Shown here piece after piece: positions 22,735 to 34,739 of a stretch of DNA of 64,000 bases. The stretch lies in assembly GCA_004154925.1 (NCBI GenBank), contig QJNS01000057.1:62001-126000 (forward strand), in the 5' to 3' direction. A model generated the notes under the pieces. That model was given only the letters and a program-made list of their open reading frames with translations. It had not been told where the DNA came from and made no database searches. This stretch comes from Monosporascus cannonballus (lineage: Eukaryota; Ascomycota; Sordariomycetes; Xylariales). The position numbers and the translations under genes were made by a program. The first letter of the stretch is position 1. Each line of letters begins with the position of its first letter.

Positions 22735-24652
22735 GGTCACCTACGAGAATCGTGTACGCGCAAGTATCTCAAAAACGAGCAACAGCAACGCTAGCCAGCT
22801 TCAACAGGCAGAGGCGAGCAGCACAGCCAGAAGAACTGCGGCAGGGATGTATACCAGCGCGACGAAAAAGGATCCAGGGACAGACGCATGATGGCTATTC
22901 GGGGGGAGGGGAGAACCACAGCTAATATGTATCCGTCTAGGGACGGATAGGGTGGTATCGAATAGATGAAGCGGGCCGCCCTGGAGGTGGACTCTATGGC
23001 CTGATGGAGTCTGTTGCCGAGCCGTACCCACAACGGCGCGCCGGAGTCCCCCATAGGCACGAGAACTAGTCGCCTCTTCGGCTGTCTCGTCTAAATGGAC
23101 GTCGTACCTGCGCTATATCCCAGCACCGCGCAATACGATTGCGCAACGAGTGGCATCAGATCGCGGATACCTCTCACCTGCCGGCGTAGAGCACTCCTTC
23201 CTCGCGTTGAACCGCATCTTTCGCATGCCCACGAGTGCTGAAAAAAGAAATTGGTACGAGTATCGACCGCGCCAAAATGGGATCCCCTAGACTACAATGT
23301 AGTGAGTGGGTGTGGACCGCATGCGGCGGGATGGGGTAGGTAGGGAGGTTCCAGGGGCGAGGACGGGGCGTCGTCCGCCGCGTGCACACTACGCCATTTC
23401 GTGCCGTGGATTCATGGGAAATTAACGGCGCCAGGAATTTCTCCGCAGGGTTCCAGCCACGGTCCGGGCAGCGCATCCGGGGAGGCGGGGCTTGCGGGCG
23501 GAGCGATAGCTTCCGTTCTCGTTCCGGGGGGCCTCGCCTTTGGTAATTTCTCCATCGATGGCGCATTTGCACGAAACTATAAGTTAAGTAACGCGCCGGT
23601 AGGAACTGAGAACGGATATTATTTTCGCCGTACGCATCTTCTCTGATTAGCCACCCGGATGATATATGACGGCAGAGTAGAGATTATAGAGTGTAGGATT
23701 GGACGTAGGGGGGGACGATACGTCGTAGCTCCTGTCGCGATGACCTTCGGGTTATGGATGACCAAATAAGCTAAGGCCTCGCTAGTTGCGACGATCTATC
23801 GCGGCTCCAGCATGGGAGGTCCATTAAGAGAGGTTGCCAGTATAATGCTAAGAAGACCACGACGTGCCGACAGCCTCTCAAGAGCAACCCACCCACCCAT
23901 CTAAGGTTTAACTAGTACGCGGGGGCTGACTGCCGCACCCAACAGGCTCAATCAAGCCCGGCTTCCGAGAGACCCAAGGACAAAAAAGATACCCGGAGAC
24001 AGATTGTTTTGAAATAAAATTATCCATGTCTACTTAAGCATATGTAACCCTTCGAGAATCCCAAATCTGTCCTGTTTAATATTGTGGTATATGTGACCGC
24101 CGCTCCCGCCTGAAACCTGTTGACCCGAGAAGCCGTGTTTGCGGTTTCAGTTAGAGACATAGGTACGAGCGATCCATCGTGAGAGACCCAAGGAAAGATG
24201 AAGGGTACAAAAAGTCATCACGTCGTCACAGTCCATATACTCCGACGCCAAATTCCGATATACTCATGATGCTCGTGGGAACCTGTTTGGCATGGGTACC
24301 AGACCCTTCTTCGCTGCCGTCTCGATGAATTGCCGTCATGCTCCGACGGAACGATATATATGCGTAAAACTCAATGAGGTGTGAGCTGTAAATGCCGTCC
24401 TTCTCTTGCTCCTGCCGTCTTCGATGCCGTAGAAGAGCCGATCGTGCATGGCTGAACTCGAGTTCGGGGGGGGAGCCGGGGCGAGAATATCCAGAAACGC
24501 ATCAAGTGAGGGTAGCGAGCATGGCTTTCATCAAGCCGGGCGGAGGACCTGGGAGCGTAACCACCATGTCAGCCAAAGGCCGCACGCCATCCGGGACGGG
24601 TGGGGGAGTCGATCGCAGAAAAGGCGAATAAGCGCGCACGCACCTTTCACCT
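22735..24652. other. Gene-poor region with a possible HTH-gene relic
   Basis: No intact gene recognised. Around 23941-23985 a stretch resembles part of the psq/CENPB gene at 34.2 kb: CCGAGAGACCC then AAGGACAAAA, with one base missing between, and in one frame RLPRDPRTKK compared with RLPPRDPKDKR. A second partial copy of the core (GAGAGACCCAAGGA) occurs near 24180. Stops follow soon, so this would be a decayed fragment. The rest shows no motif. Confidence 0.45.
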
Positions 24653-26338
24653 TCACCGGTTCTTGGGCACGCTGATGGACATCCTACCTTTCTTGTCCTT
24701 CTCGATGCGCACGCCTCGCCGCGGCTCCTCGATCCTCTCGACCTCCTCCTCGTACAGGACGAGCTCGCCCGTGGGCAGGCGCTCGGCCCTCACGAGCTCG
24801 CCGCCGGCCGTGCTGCGGCTGCGGCTGCGGTGGTGGCGGCTGCGGTGGCGGCGCCGCTCCCGTTTCAGGAGGTCGCGCTCGGCCTCCAGTTGCGCGATCT
24901 CCATCTTGATGTCCCTGTCGGTGCGGTGCCGGTCGTCGACCAGCACCACGGCCCCGGCGGCGGTGTACTGGGTGCTGGCCTCCCAGTGATCGCGATACGA
25001 TGTCGACGTCGTGGTTGTGGAGGTGGAGCGGCTACGGCGATGCCTTGTGGTCCGGGCACTCCGCGAAGGAGACAGATCCCGTGTGACGTACTCGGCGACC
25101 GGCACAGCCGGGGCCGGAGCTGGTGCCGCCGCCACCGGATAGGCTGCTGGAGCGGGTGGCGGAGGCGCCGTAGTGATGACAGGTACGGCCGGCGCCTGTG
25201 GGGGAATCGTGAACACCTCCTCCTTTCGGTCTTCAACGACGTGCGACGAGCGAGCTGCGGCGACTTCGAGTTCGGCCTTCTTGTAGTCCTCGCTCAGCTT
25301 GAGCACATCGTCGATATTCTCTTGGCCGAGGGCCTTCTGTACGACGATGGTATTTCCCTTTCACGTGGGCCTATGTCAATAATCCGCGTCTTCTCCGCAT
25401 GCTAGAGGGCTAGGACGTACCTCCTGGATGAACGGATAGCCGAGATCAATCAGTGCACGCGTAGACACGAGCCGAGCGGGGATTCTAGTCTTCCCTTTCT
25501 TCGGATACTCGCTCTTGGCGGTGACGGTCGTGCCGCCACTGCTGCTCCTGCTGCTGCTGCTGCTGGAGCTGCTCGACGTGGTAGACGTGCGTGAGCTACT
25601 ACGACGGCTACTAGTTCGGTGGGTGCGGGCTCTGCTGGTCCTCGAGCCACTGCGTCGCCGCTTCGTCCTCACGACTTCCCTCTCGCGCAGGCGGTCCGGA
25701 TAGGGGTGATACTCCTCATTTCCGTAACGGTCGGGGTCAGAGACCCTGATCTCGTCATAGTCGCGCTCTACGTGGAATCTGGGAGGGGGTAGAGCTCTGG
25801 ACCGGGGGAGCGGGATGGGCTCGTGGGGGTCGGGCCGATAGTCGCCGCGGCGAGCAGGCGGACCAGGTTCGTCCCTGTCGTAGAAGCGAGGCTGCGGTCG
25901 TCTGTCGAAGGTGTCTAGCGACGACTGACGCCGCAAGAGCATGCCCGGCCGCGGTGGTCGTGGGGGTCGGGGTGACGAGTCGCGGTAATTCCGTTCCCGC
26001 TCCCTATCGATGACGAGCCGACGGTCCAGATCTCGCTCAAGCTCGATGGGCGGAGATCGCCGAGCGCGGCGGTCATCGTCGCCGTATCTCCTTTCGCGCG
26101 GTCGAGGGTAATCATCCTCCCACGGATAGGGGGCGCGTGTTGCCGCGGGGCGTCGCTCAGGCCTATCGGGCGAGATGTCACGGGTGCGAGCTGGTGGGCC
26201 CCGACTGATGTAACGATCACGCTCCTCGAAGCGGTCTCTCTCCCTCTCCCGATCCCGCTCCCGCTCAAATAAGAAACGATCCTTATCCCACCTCTCACCG
26301 TACGCCAGATCGTCCTCTGTAGAAGACTTATAAGCCAT
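24653..26338 (-). CDS. DUF8035-like Arg/Asp/Ser-rich protein
   Basis: A 540-residue protein in two exons (25421-26338 and 24653-25357, 63-bp GT-AG intron, phase 0). The first half is highly charged and probably disordered: repeats such as ERERDRERERDRFEERDRY, many RR, RD and DRY pairs, then an Arg/Ser block with a run of nine Ser. The conserved element spans the splice site (about 285-335): KTRIPARLVSTRALIDLGYP and FIQEGNTIVVQKALGQENID, then DVLKLSEDYKKAE, resembling the fungal DUF8035 domain. The second half has a Pro/Ala-rich linker, another Arg/Ser part and a predicted coiled coil (IKMEIAQLEAERDLLKRERR). The start at 26338 is preferred because the conserved-looking charged N-terminus begins there; an in-frame ATG at 26380 would add 14 residues. 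Function is unknown; RS/RD-rich composition suggests RNA or nuclear association (inference only). Confidence 0.82.
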
Positions 26339-29050
26339 CTTGTGAGATATTCGAAAAGTATTCAAGGGTCTAGGAGTCAAATAGGCCCGACGCCGAAATC
26401 AGTCGTCGGAATGAAGGGAAAAGAATCGGATGTCCCAGATGGAAGTTGTAAGAGGGGATAATTTAGTAGATGAAGTGGAGACGAGAGGGAGAGGATAAGA
26501 AGCTGGGTCTGGCTAACTCCTATGACGACAGTGGGGATGTTTGGAGGGCCGGTGGGTGACGGCTTGGGGCTTCGGGATTTTCCTTGGTATTCCTCTATCC
26601 CCTAGTGAAACGGCAAATCAATGGTCTTTGAGCTATTGAAGAGGGGACAGGTCAGGGGGTCGTTCTTGAAGGGAGCAAGGGGGGAGGAGCGGAGCCCTCC
26701 CGAATGTGGCTGATTCGTAACCCTGCTGAAAAGTCCCGCCGATACAGCGAAACCCTCCAAGGGAAAAGAAACGCGTGATATTGGTCAAAATGACATTGAC
26801 GGCGTATGTCTTAAGTCTTTTGCCATTTTGTGTTGGATGCGTAAGCGCGCAGGGAGGAGTTCCAGGTCTCCTCTTCACGCGCACACTCTCCCTATAACTA
26901 AATACCTAGGTAGGTAAGTACGTAGTAGATGCATGTAACTTGGCTACTAGATATATACTTTCTTACTTACTGACAGAACTATTGCATATGACCGGGCGCA
27001 GATGACTGACTGCACATAGGGACTTAGCACAATGTGCAGCGATTCGCTTCCTTGCATAACAGTAGTGCAGAGCATTGAAAAGCTTTCAATGTAAGGGTTG
27101 TTGGTCTGGGCACATGCTACTACGGTTCCCCTTGTTCTGTTATTTCTACATTTACTTCCAACCAACGTTGTGTATGTCGAGTTTGGCTGATAGAGACACC
27201 GAGTAGGAGATATTTGCGCCACCTGATGAGTTCTACAGTATATGTCAAACTTGGCCTACCATGCACAATACGACCTAGGCACGATTTCAAGGCTGGCGCT
27301 AGGAAGTTTAGGCCCTGATTCTGTCCCACCCTCACGAGACGAGGGCATATGACGTTCTCGTGATTGCCCCGCGGTGATAATGCACAGCTGCTAACGTTGG
27401 TGTACTTGCACAAGTGGGGTTGCAACCATTCTTAATGAATGCCCGTTAATACGATCCACGAAGTGGTTAATGTACAATGCCAGCATCCACCTGAGCCTTG
27501 GTCGACTCAGCTTTAATTATCCCTACCTATGTATTTGCTTACTCATAATTGGGCATCGTAAGATTTCTCCTAAAGCTTTGGCCGATGCAAAGGCCGAGTA
27601 TTCTTTCTATTCAACTACTTACCAAGTAGGCTTACAATATCATCTCTCTTAAGCCTAATTACGTATGCGCGCGCCACGGCTTCCTCGCAGCAGCCGGACG
27701 ATGCTTTGCCGTTATGCAACATGCTCCTTTGGCTTCTGAGACGGGCCTTGGCGGCGGATCCTGCAACGGTTAGGCCAGGGAGTTCGATACCCTAACGTAT
27801 AGCCCAAAAGGCTGCTGATTGGAATTATTGGACCGAGGGTCAGGTAGGTAGTTATTAAGGCTCTTACGTAGCCGCGGAAGCCTCCACCTCCCGCGTCAGG
27901 GCGCACTTGGGCCCTATTGGAATAGTCTTGCGTCGGAGGACAAGGGCAGTCCTGATGCACCAATGGTCAGCGATGGTCGTAAGACCATGGTGTTGCGTTG
28001 AAGATTCTGGGCCCCCCCCCCCTTCGCAGTCGGGTGGCTACAGCATAAGGCGCTATGCTAGGGTATACTGGACGCCGACAGACGGCAAGACCTAACCGAC
28101 GAATATGATGAACCACGTTGGATGCCGGTTTCCGATACACCCGGCGAGCGCCTGCGCACGAGGCGGGTATCCCTGCATCGGCTGCGGCCCGCCTGTATTA
28201 CTGGGTAGTGGTTATTACTGGGTAGCGGTAATGAGCGGGCATTGCCGAAGTTGCTTCCCATCCGGCATGGAAGTCTCGTCCATGGTTGAGTTATAGACAC
28301 TAAAGATATGAGGATGGCTTCCCTAGCACGAATATATCGATGACCCCGGGGAATCCCGTCGGCCACAATCATCAACGTACTCCTATATATAGGAAGCCGT
28401 ATGAGGAATCAACCTGGAAGCCTGGACTTGAGAATAGGTGGCACACCTCCGGAGCGAACCACACCGAGCCTATTGGCCGTGGCTATGATTAAGTTGCCAG
28501 GGGGCATAGTTCATCAGCAGAGATAGTGTTTCGCCTTCCAGTTGTGCATGAACCTTGAATGGGCAATTGTGATCGATATTGATCTTTATGAATTTGGTCA
28601 TCACGATTGAGGACCCCTAGCCCCTGAGGTCATAAGGCCATACTAGAACGGTGCGATGGCACTGAGTGTATGGGGGCAACGGCTGTAGAGTCCCCTTGAG
28701 AGCCTATCATACAGGGCGAGGAATCTAGCATCATCTCGTTCATAATAGTTTCCTCACTCGACATCTGATATACACAGATTATAATGATACACGAGAACAT
28801 CATATCTCTTCTAAGCCCAACCGCAAAACAAATGTAATCCCGCCTCCGCTAAAACGCCAGGCCAATGCTGCACTTCAAGTGAAGAGATGAGTTTGATGTG
28901 TGGGCAAGTGGTTTTGCACTTCCCGCCGGTCGTTGTTGTTCTTGTCGTCGCCGTTGCAGGCAATGACTACCGGCATACGCTTCGAAAGCTGGGGGCTGTC
29001 GCATCGACAGGTTGTTCCCGGCGCGTGTGACTTCTCCCGGCAATACCGGG
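26339..29050. other. 2.7 kb gene-poor region
   Basis: From the 5' flank of the DUF8035-like gene to the 3' end of PAM16. Open frames are short and without motifs. A C-rich homopolymer lies near 28011-28022. No RNA gene, transposon domain or repeat family recognised. Confidence 0.5.
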
Positions 29051-29607
29051 CTACCGGTCTTTATACACCTTCGGCTTCCACCCTTCCTTTACTTCCGCCT
29101 CTTGCGCGGCCTTCTCCATGACGGGCTTGACCTCGGCCTCTATGCGCTCCCTGGCCCTCAGGACCTTGCTCTGCAGGTAAAAGCTGCCACCCTTCTGGGG
29201 GTCGTTGGCGTCGAAGAGCTTCTTGAACCGCGCCGTGACCTCCTCGAGGTTCGCCTGGCCTCCCTGGGGCGGCTTGACGTTCAGGATCTTGCACGCCTCG
29301 TCCAGCGTCATGCCGCTCGAGAGGCTGGCCCGCGCGCCGGGGGCGTTCGGGTTTATCTTCGCCTGCGCCCTCGCATATTGGGACGACGCTTGTGCCTGTT
29401 TGTAGGCTTCGGTGAAGGCGCGACCTAGCACTCGGCTGCCGACGACCATGGCCTGGAATAGGAAACGGTGCGCCTAGGGAAGAGACCGTCAGCAACAGTG
29501 CATCCGGCCACCGGAGGCCATACGCCTCTGTCCGCAGGTGGAGGGGTTGAATCTTGGAAGCCGCAATACTCGAGAGGAGCCGAAGCTGTATGTTGCATAC
29601 GTACCAT
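29051..29607 (-). CDS. PAM16: Mitochondrial import motor subunit Pam16/Tim16
   Basis: Pam16 is the J-like subunit of the presequence translocase-associated motor. It sits on the matrix side of the inner membrane, pairs with Pam18 and restrains its stimulation of mtHsp70. The first exon is only the start codon (29605-29607); after a 131-bp GT-AG intron the second exon (29051-29473) gives the rest, 141 residues in all, the normal family size. The spliced start reads MAHRFLFQAMVVGSRVLGRA, matching the family's MAHR beginning and hydrophobic N-terminal segment, then FTEAYKQA. The J-like domain follows (about 60-120): MTLDEACKILNVKPPQ, VTARFKKLFDANDPQKGGSF, YLQSKVLRARERIE. As expected, the HPD tripeptide of true J-proteins is absent. 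An internal ATG at 29449 would lose the conserved MAHR residues, so the spliced start is favoured. Confidence 0.92.
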
Positions 29608-30351
29608 TGTGCAATACTGAGAGGACTGGATGGTCCAGAAACTGGCTCTTGCAAGATAGAGCGCTAGGGGGGACGGGGAGAAACGAGAGAGTGATGTTCT
29701 CTATACGCCGACAGAAGATTCTCTCGATGTAAATGTTGAATTCGCGCGATAACGTTTTTGGTCTAGGGCGCTGGTTCTGATCGGCTCTGAGCGGCCGGGC
29801 GGCGGGCATGCCCAGGGCTCTGCCGCCTCTCAGGGGGGGGTTTTGAGGCGGTCGGAATTTTCTATTCCGTTCCTCCGATGACGTTACCTCCGCCTTTCAG
29901 CAGTGCACCTGCCAGCCAGCCCTGCGCAGCCAGCAATGAGCTTGATACTACCTAGTAAGTACTTAGCTCGATGCCAGCTGGCCAGCTACTAACTACCTAC
30001 ATACTGTGTTCCATACCTTCTCACCTCCCAGGGCTTCGGGCATTCACTAGTAGGCAGATATGTAATAATAAAATAATAATAATAATACCTGCACCTGAAA
30101 GAAAGGACCAGGCCAGCGCATCCAACTTGGGAGTATCATCCACGTAACATACCAACATTCCTAAAGCGCCTTGTCATTGTGCATTTTCCGACCAACCTAA
30201 GTTCGAGAGCTTGAATCAGTCCAACATTAATACTCTCTCGTATCTTCAAAAAGGTCCCACCAACTCTTCTTTTTCGAACCTCCCCTGTCTCCTTCCACGT
30301 CCCGCTATACTAGTAACTCACCAACTTACACAGTCGCGATACTAAGCAGCC
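29608..30351. other. Divergent promoter region PAM16/YIP1
   Basis: 744 bp between two start codons pointing away from each other, so it must contain both promoters and 5' leaders. The YIP1 side (about 30160-30351) is C/T- and A-rich, typical of fungal leaders. A short AAT-rich tract lies near 30065-30088. No factor site is named because none stands out. Confidence 0.6.
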
Positions 30352-31354
30352 ATGTCGCAATACTACGGCGCTCCTCCGCCAAACCAGTACGCAGCTGGCG
30401 GCCCTTCCGCCCAGAATCTCCAATTCTATCCGTCTTCGTATGACCCAGGCGTACCGGGTCACGGAACACCACAACCAGCCGCATACGGTTACGGCGCGCC
30501 GCCCGCGGGCCCTTCGAGCTACGGCGGCTTTGGCGGCGCGCCGGGGGTTAGTGGGCGCATGGGCGAACAGGGCGGCCTGAGGACGGGATGGTTGGCGGCC
30601 TTCTCGACCGAGGGCTACGAAGGCGAGCCTCCTCTACTCGAGGAGCTGGGCGTTAACTTTGCGCACATCCAGATGAAGGTGAGCCTCTGCGGAAACGCCA
30701 TGCAAGGATGAGCTGGCGGCATGCTGACAACGGGTTCAGACACTCGCGGTACTTAACCCCTTTGCGCGAATCGATCAGCACTTAATGGACGATTCTGACC
30801 TTGCCGGGCCTATACTCTTCTTCCTCCTTTTCGGCACGTTCCTCTTGTTTAGCGGCAAGGTTCACTTCGGATACATCTACGGGTTGGCGCTGATAGGGTC
30901 CATCGGGCTCCACGTAATCCTCTCGCTCATGTCGCCCGACGGCACGACCGCGTCGTCAGCTCCCCATGCCGCGCCGCCGTATTCAGCGGGACCGGGCTAT
31001 CCTGGGGATCCAGTTGCTGGCGGCCATGATGACTCGAAGGGACATCTCAGCAGCACCCTGACGTTCGCCCGGAGCGCAAGCGTGCTCGGATACTGCCTCC
31101 TGCCGCTGGTCATGACAAGCTTGGTGGGCATCGTTATGCCTATGGACGGACCCGTCGGCTACGCCCTCACCACCGCCGCCATTGTATGGTGCACGACGAG
31201 CGCCAGCGCCATGTTCTGTGCGGTGGCGCAGATGCGCGGGATGAGGGGGCTGGTGGCATATCCTCTGATGCTGTTCTACGTCGGCTTTGGAATTATGAGT
31301 ATTTTCAGCAGCCGTGGGTCAGGTAGCTTAGGCAAGGCCGCTGGCGTGTCGTGA
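30352..31354 (+). CDS. YIP1: Rab-interacting membrane protein Yip1
   Basis: Yip1 (YIPF5 family) is a five-helix membrane protein of the ER-Golgi route that binds Ypt/Rab GTPases and Yif1 and supports COPII vesicle formation and fusion. Exons 30352-30678 and 30740-31354 (61-bp GT-AG intron, phase 0) give 313 residues. The cytosolic N-terminus is Gly/Pro/Tyr-rich, followed by the conserved EPPLLEELGVNFAHIQMK and, across the intron, TLAVLNPF. The membrane part has DLAGPILFFLLFGTFLLFSG (about 129-148), KVHFGYIYGLALIG, LGYCLLPLVMTSLVG (about 225-239), and two more helices to about 298. Between helices 2 and 3 is a Pro/Gly/Ser-rich loop (about 175-213) that looks longer than in yeast Yip1. The start has a good context (GCAGCCATGTC). 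Confidence 0.92.
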
Positions 31355-33962
31355 AGGATATCGGTGCTGATGGAGTTAAAACAACTAATGGCGTGCTGGT
31401 GTCCGCATGGGACGGCTGGCTGGCTACGTGGGCTTTTTGTCCCTTGGCAGCAGCTATCCCCAAGATGTATGGTATATCACTCTGTGCAACGACCCGCGAT
31501 ACGATGCTACCCCAGATAGCGTTCATCATGTCGACCTCTACCCTGACAATAGGAAGGGATGCCCATGAGGAGAACGGAAGCGCGCAAGCCATGGAGAGAG
31601 TCTGCGACAGGGAACGTGATAGCTACGAGCGGGTCCTTCCACCCAGACTATTTTTGGCTGTTCCACGACTACCACCGTGCTTACGACTACTATGCAAGCG
31701 TCCACCATTTACCTAATGGCTAGAATCTGGTCGGAGTCAAAAAATATGAGTATCGACTCTGCTGTTAATAAAAGGTTACCGTGTTTCGAATGGGCCGAGC
31801 CCTTAGCTTCCCTCCTAGTGCCAGGGTGATCATTTTTAAGCGAGGGTTAAGACAACGTAGAAGAAATATCTGGACTCGGTCACCTCGGCTGGGAGGCACT
31901 TACCATCTATAGAGAGTTGTCGACACCGGGCGGCTTGCAGTTATCGTGTCAAAGAGGCGACGGTGCGTGGAAAGATGAAAAGGAGTAGACTATGCAATAA
32001 TATAAATATAGAATCTTAATATATTCTTAAATGCTTTTCTAATGAACCTATACAGGAGCATATATGCTTAAGAAAAGAGAGGGCTTCCTACCTACGGTTA
32101 GCCACCTTGGGTGATTCAGTTTGTTCGGATAATACGCAGGTCTCCAGCCCACACAAAGCTACGATGCTCCGACGTAACCGACGCTGGAGCCTCGGCGAAG
32201 TGATGTGCCCCCCTCCCATATCCAACAACTGGGATAAAGTTGTGCGCCTCGCGAAACCCGATTCGAACGTTACGTACAGCCTGCCACTCGCAACTAACAG
32301 TTACGCCACTCCGTCGCGGATTTTCATCCCCGGAGCCGTCGGCTGACTAGGAGCTGAAAAGCAACGAAGCGCAGCAATGAGACTATCAACCAACACACGA
32401 ATGACGAGGCGGCTGGGGGAGTTTTCCGAGAGGTATATACCGTGCCGCCGTGCGGCGTCCTATCGCACATGCCTGGGACGAGGAGCAGGAGGTCACTCAC
32501 CCTCAGAGATAATATGGCGGACGCCATCGTGCCGCTGCAGGAAGGGCTACGTAAAGGCTCAGGGGAGGCCTGGTCGCCGGCTTTTCCCTGCCTAACCGGG
32601 GCGTCAGACTGCGGGGCTGCCTGACTCACAGTGGATCATATCCCGAGAGGACAAGGTTACCGGTCCTTGCTGCCCGCGTGCCAAGGCGGGCGTGGTAACA
32701 CGCTCGGCATCCGACTGAGACGATGTGGGCCGTTCCCCAGCTCGTGAGGGCAGAGGCACCCGGATCCCGCGAGCATACTGGAGACGTGAGCTTCCCAGTC
32801 CACCACGCGCGAAACGGCTTCATTTACGTGATGGTGGAAATCACCGCCCGACTCCGCATCCTCCCGGACCCTCTTTTAGCGGCCGCGATCGTCGCGCCCA
32901 CGTATCCGGCGGATCTGTCTGCCGCCCAGGTACTGGTCGGGGATGCTTGGCCGGGATGCTTGTGGGACCTGCAGGATCTGGTATTCTCTGCGCCCGGCGA
33001 GCATCGATCTAGGGTACGCGGCGGCCATCCTGCCCGGGCCCTGTTCCATACGCGCCGCACAGCAGAAAGCCTCAGACATAGCTTGTAATTACTTGGGGAC
33101 AGCAGGACAACAGGATGATCTCAGCCGCCATCACCTACAAACCACTTGTACGGCATCCTGACGGAGATCAACAACGGATCGAAGCGCGAGGCGTACGCTT
33201 TCCAGGCCTCGTGGCTTGGAGAGGATTTGGACACCAATGATCCGTTTACCGCGGACGACGCCCACTGTGTCTCGTCTGGAGGATTCCGGTTACGACACCC
33301 AGCTCCCATGCGCCAATCCTTGCAGGTCCGGCGTAAACTTGTGGCGGAATCCGCTCTGCAGGCTTGAGACTTCCTGGCGTCCTGTGAGAAGAAAATAGTT
33401 AGGCCGCTGCTTCTGGCGAACAGGCAGCACTTCGATATAACTGCTACACGGCATCAAAAGTAAAGACTGTAATATTCGACGACGATGAGAAGATGGTAAA
33501 CTGCGGGCTGGTGGTTGTAATTGTTAGCCTACTTTACAGGCTATCAAGGCCAGCATCCAATCTTGCTCCTTTACCTTTAATCACTCTTCAGTCATGCCTG
33601 AAATCCCGTGTGATATGCCATCGCTCACTCAGCAGCCGTAGGATAATACTAAATGAGGGTCATAATATTTCGGTAGGAGATGTATTCTGTTTCAGTTTTG
33701 TATCACTTTGAAGTTATGCAGTTATCCCAAGTGATATACCGGACTATTGCAAACGGGCCCCAAGCCGGTTGCTTGGCTGTCACCCTCAGTAGTAGGCTTA
33801 GTCACCTTAACGGACCCACGCTTCATTTTCAAGTGTTCCGTCATCCACATTTTGGGACACTTGAACTGCATCACACCGATCGACCCGCTTATCAGCCTAT
33901 GACTGCATTCCCCAGCTTCCATTGTCTTTGCGTCTGCATCTAGCTTTCTAACCCCGGTTGCG
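31355..33962. other. 2.6 kb gene-poor region
   Basis: No gene called. The 32.7-33.4 kb part is richer in GC and holds overlapping open frames on both strands (for example 32723-33088 + and 33146-33367 +), but none shows a family motif. They could be fragments of a decayed gene. About 31990-32030 is AT-rich. No RNA gene recognised. Confidence 0.45.
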
Positions 33963-34739
33963 ATGGACTCTCAGAACTCCCACATTGAGGTCAGCGGCTT
34001 AACCGTGCCTCCTCCTTCGGAGCTGCCACGGCCACAGAAGGTCTTAGCCAACCCTCGCTCCGGCATCAAGTACCGCGAGTACTCGGAGGAGGATATGGAG
34101 AATGCCGCGCGGGCCATCATGGAAGGGATGCCGCTGCGGCGAGCGAGCGTGACTTTCAACGTGCCAAGGACGACGCTGGCGGAGCGCATGGGTAATAAGC
34201 GACCCAGGCTGCCGCCGAGAGACCCCAAGGACAAAAGGCATGTTACGCGCCACAACTGGACAGAAGCCGACATGGAGCAGGCGATAGAGGCCGTGCGGGC
34301 GGGGACTCACGTGAGGGAGGCGGCGAGGAGGTTCGGCGTTCCGCCCAGCAACCTGAACTCCCGAACCCGCGGGAGGCAACCCAAGGAACTTAGGGGAGAG
34401 GTTTCGAGGCTGACCCTCAAACAGGAGAGCCTGCTCGCCGACTGGGCGACCGCTCAGGGGGCGCTGGGATTCCCGCCTACCAAGGACGAGGTGTTCGATC
34501 TTGCCGAGCGCGTTATGCTGAAGTCAGGGACCGACAAGAAACTCGGCAGACAGTGGGTAACCCATTGGATGAGGCGGTGGCCGAACGTCGAAGTGTTGGA
34601 GTGGAAGTCGAGGCAGGAATTAGAGGCTAGGAAGGCAGAGAAGAACGCCACACCCTTGTTTAACACGTCCGAATTGGAGGTCGCCGAGGTGAGCGAGCAC
34701 ACGCATCTGCACCAGGACCATCAGGCCATGGCAGGCTGA
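33963..34739 (+). CDS. Psq/CENPB-type HTH DNA-binding protein, no DDE domain
   Basis: A single-exon protein of 258 residues. Two pipsqueak-like helix-turn-helix units come first: about 38-80 (EEDMENAARAIMEGMPLRRA, then FNVPRTTLAERM) and about 97-140 (EADMEQAIEAVRAGTHVREA, then FGVPPSNLNSR). A Tc5/CENP-B-type HTH follows (about 148-210: RLTLKQESLLADWATAQGAL, PTKDEVFDLAERVM, GRQWVTHWMRRWP). This order is that of the N-terminal half of pogo/Fot1-type transposases, but the DDE catalytic half is absent: the protein ends with a short charged tail, and I see no DDE remnant in the next kilobase. The frame is intact and not RIP-mutated. It is either a host gene derived from a transposase or a truncated element that escaped RIP. 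It probably binds DNA in the nucleus; the target is unknown. Confidence 0.75.
   Translation: MDSQNSHIEVSGLTVPPPSELPRPQKVLANPRSGIKYREYSEEDMENAARAIMEGMPLRRASVTFNVPRTTLAERMGNKRPRLPPRDPKDKRHVTRHNWTEADMEQAIEAVRAGTHVREAARRFGVPPSNLNSRTRGRQPKELRGEVSRLTLKQESLLADWATAQGALGFPPTKDEVFDLAERVMLKSGTDKKLGRQWVTHWMRRWPNVEVLEWKSRQELEARKAEKNATPLFNTSELEVAEVSEHTHLHQDHQAMAG

Noticed and set aside
32723..33367. Overlapping GC-richer open frames, including one reading LYGILTEINNGSKREAYAF
   Set aside because: A possible decayed gene, but no frame can be extended or spliced into a recognisable family, and stops separate the pieces.
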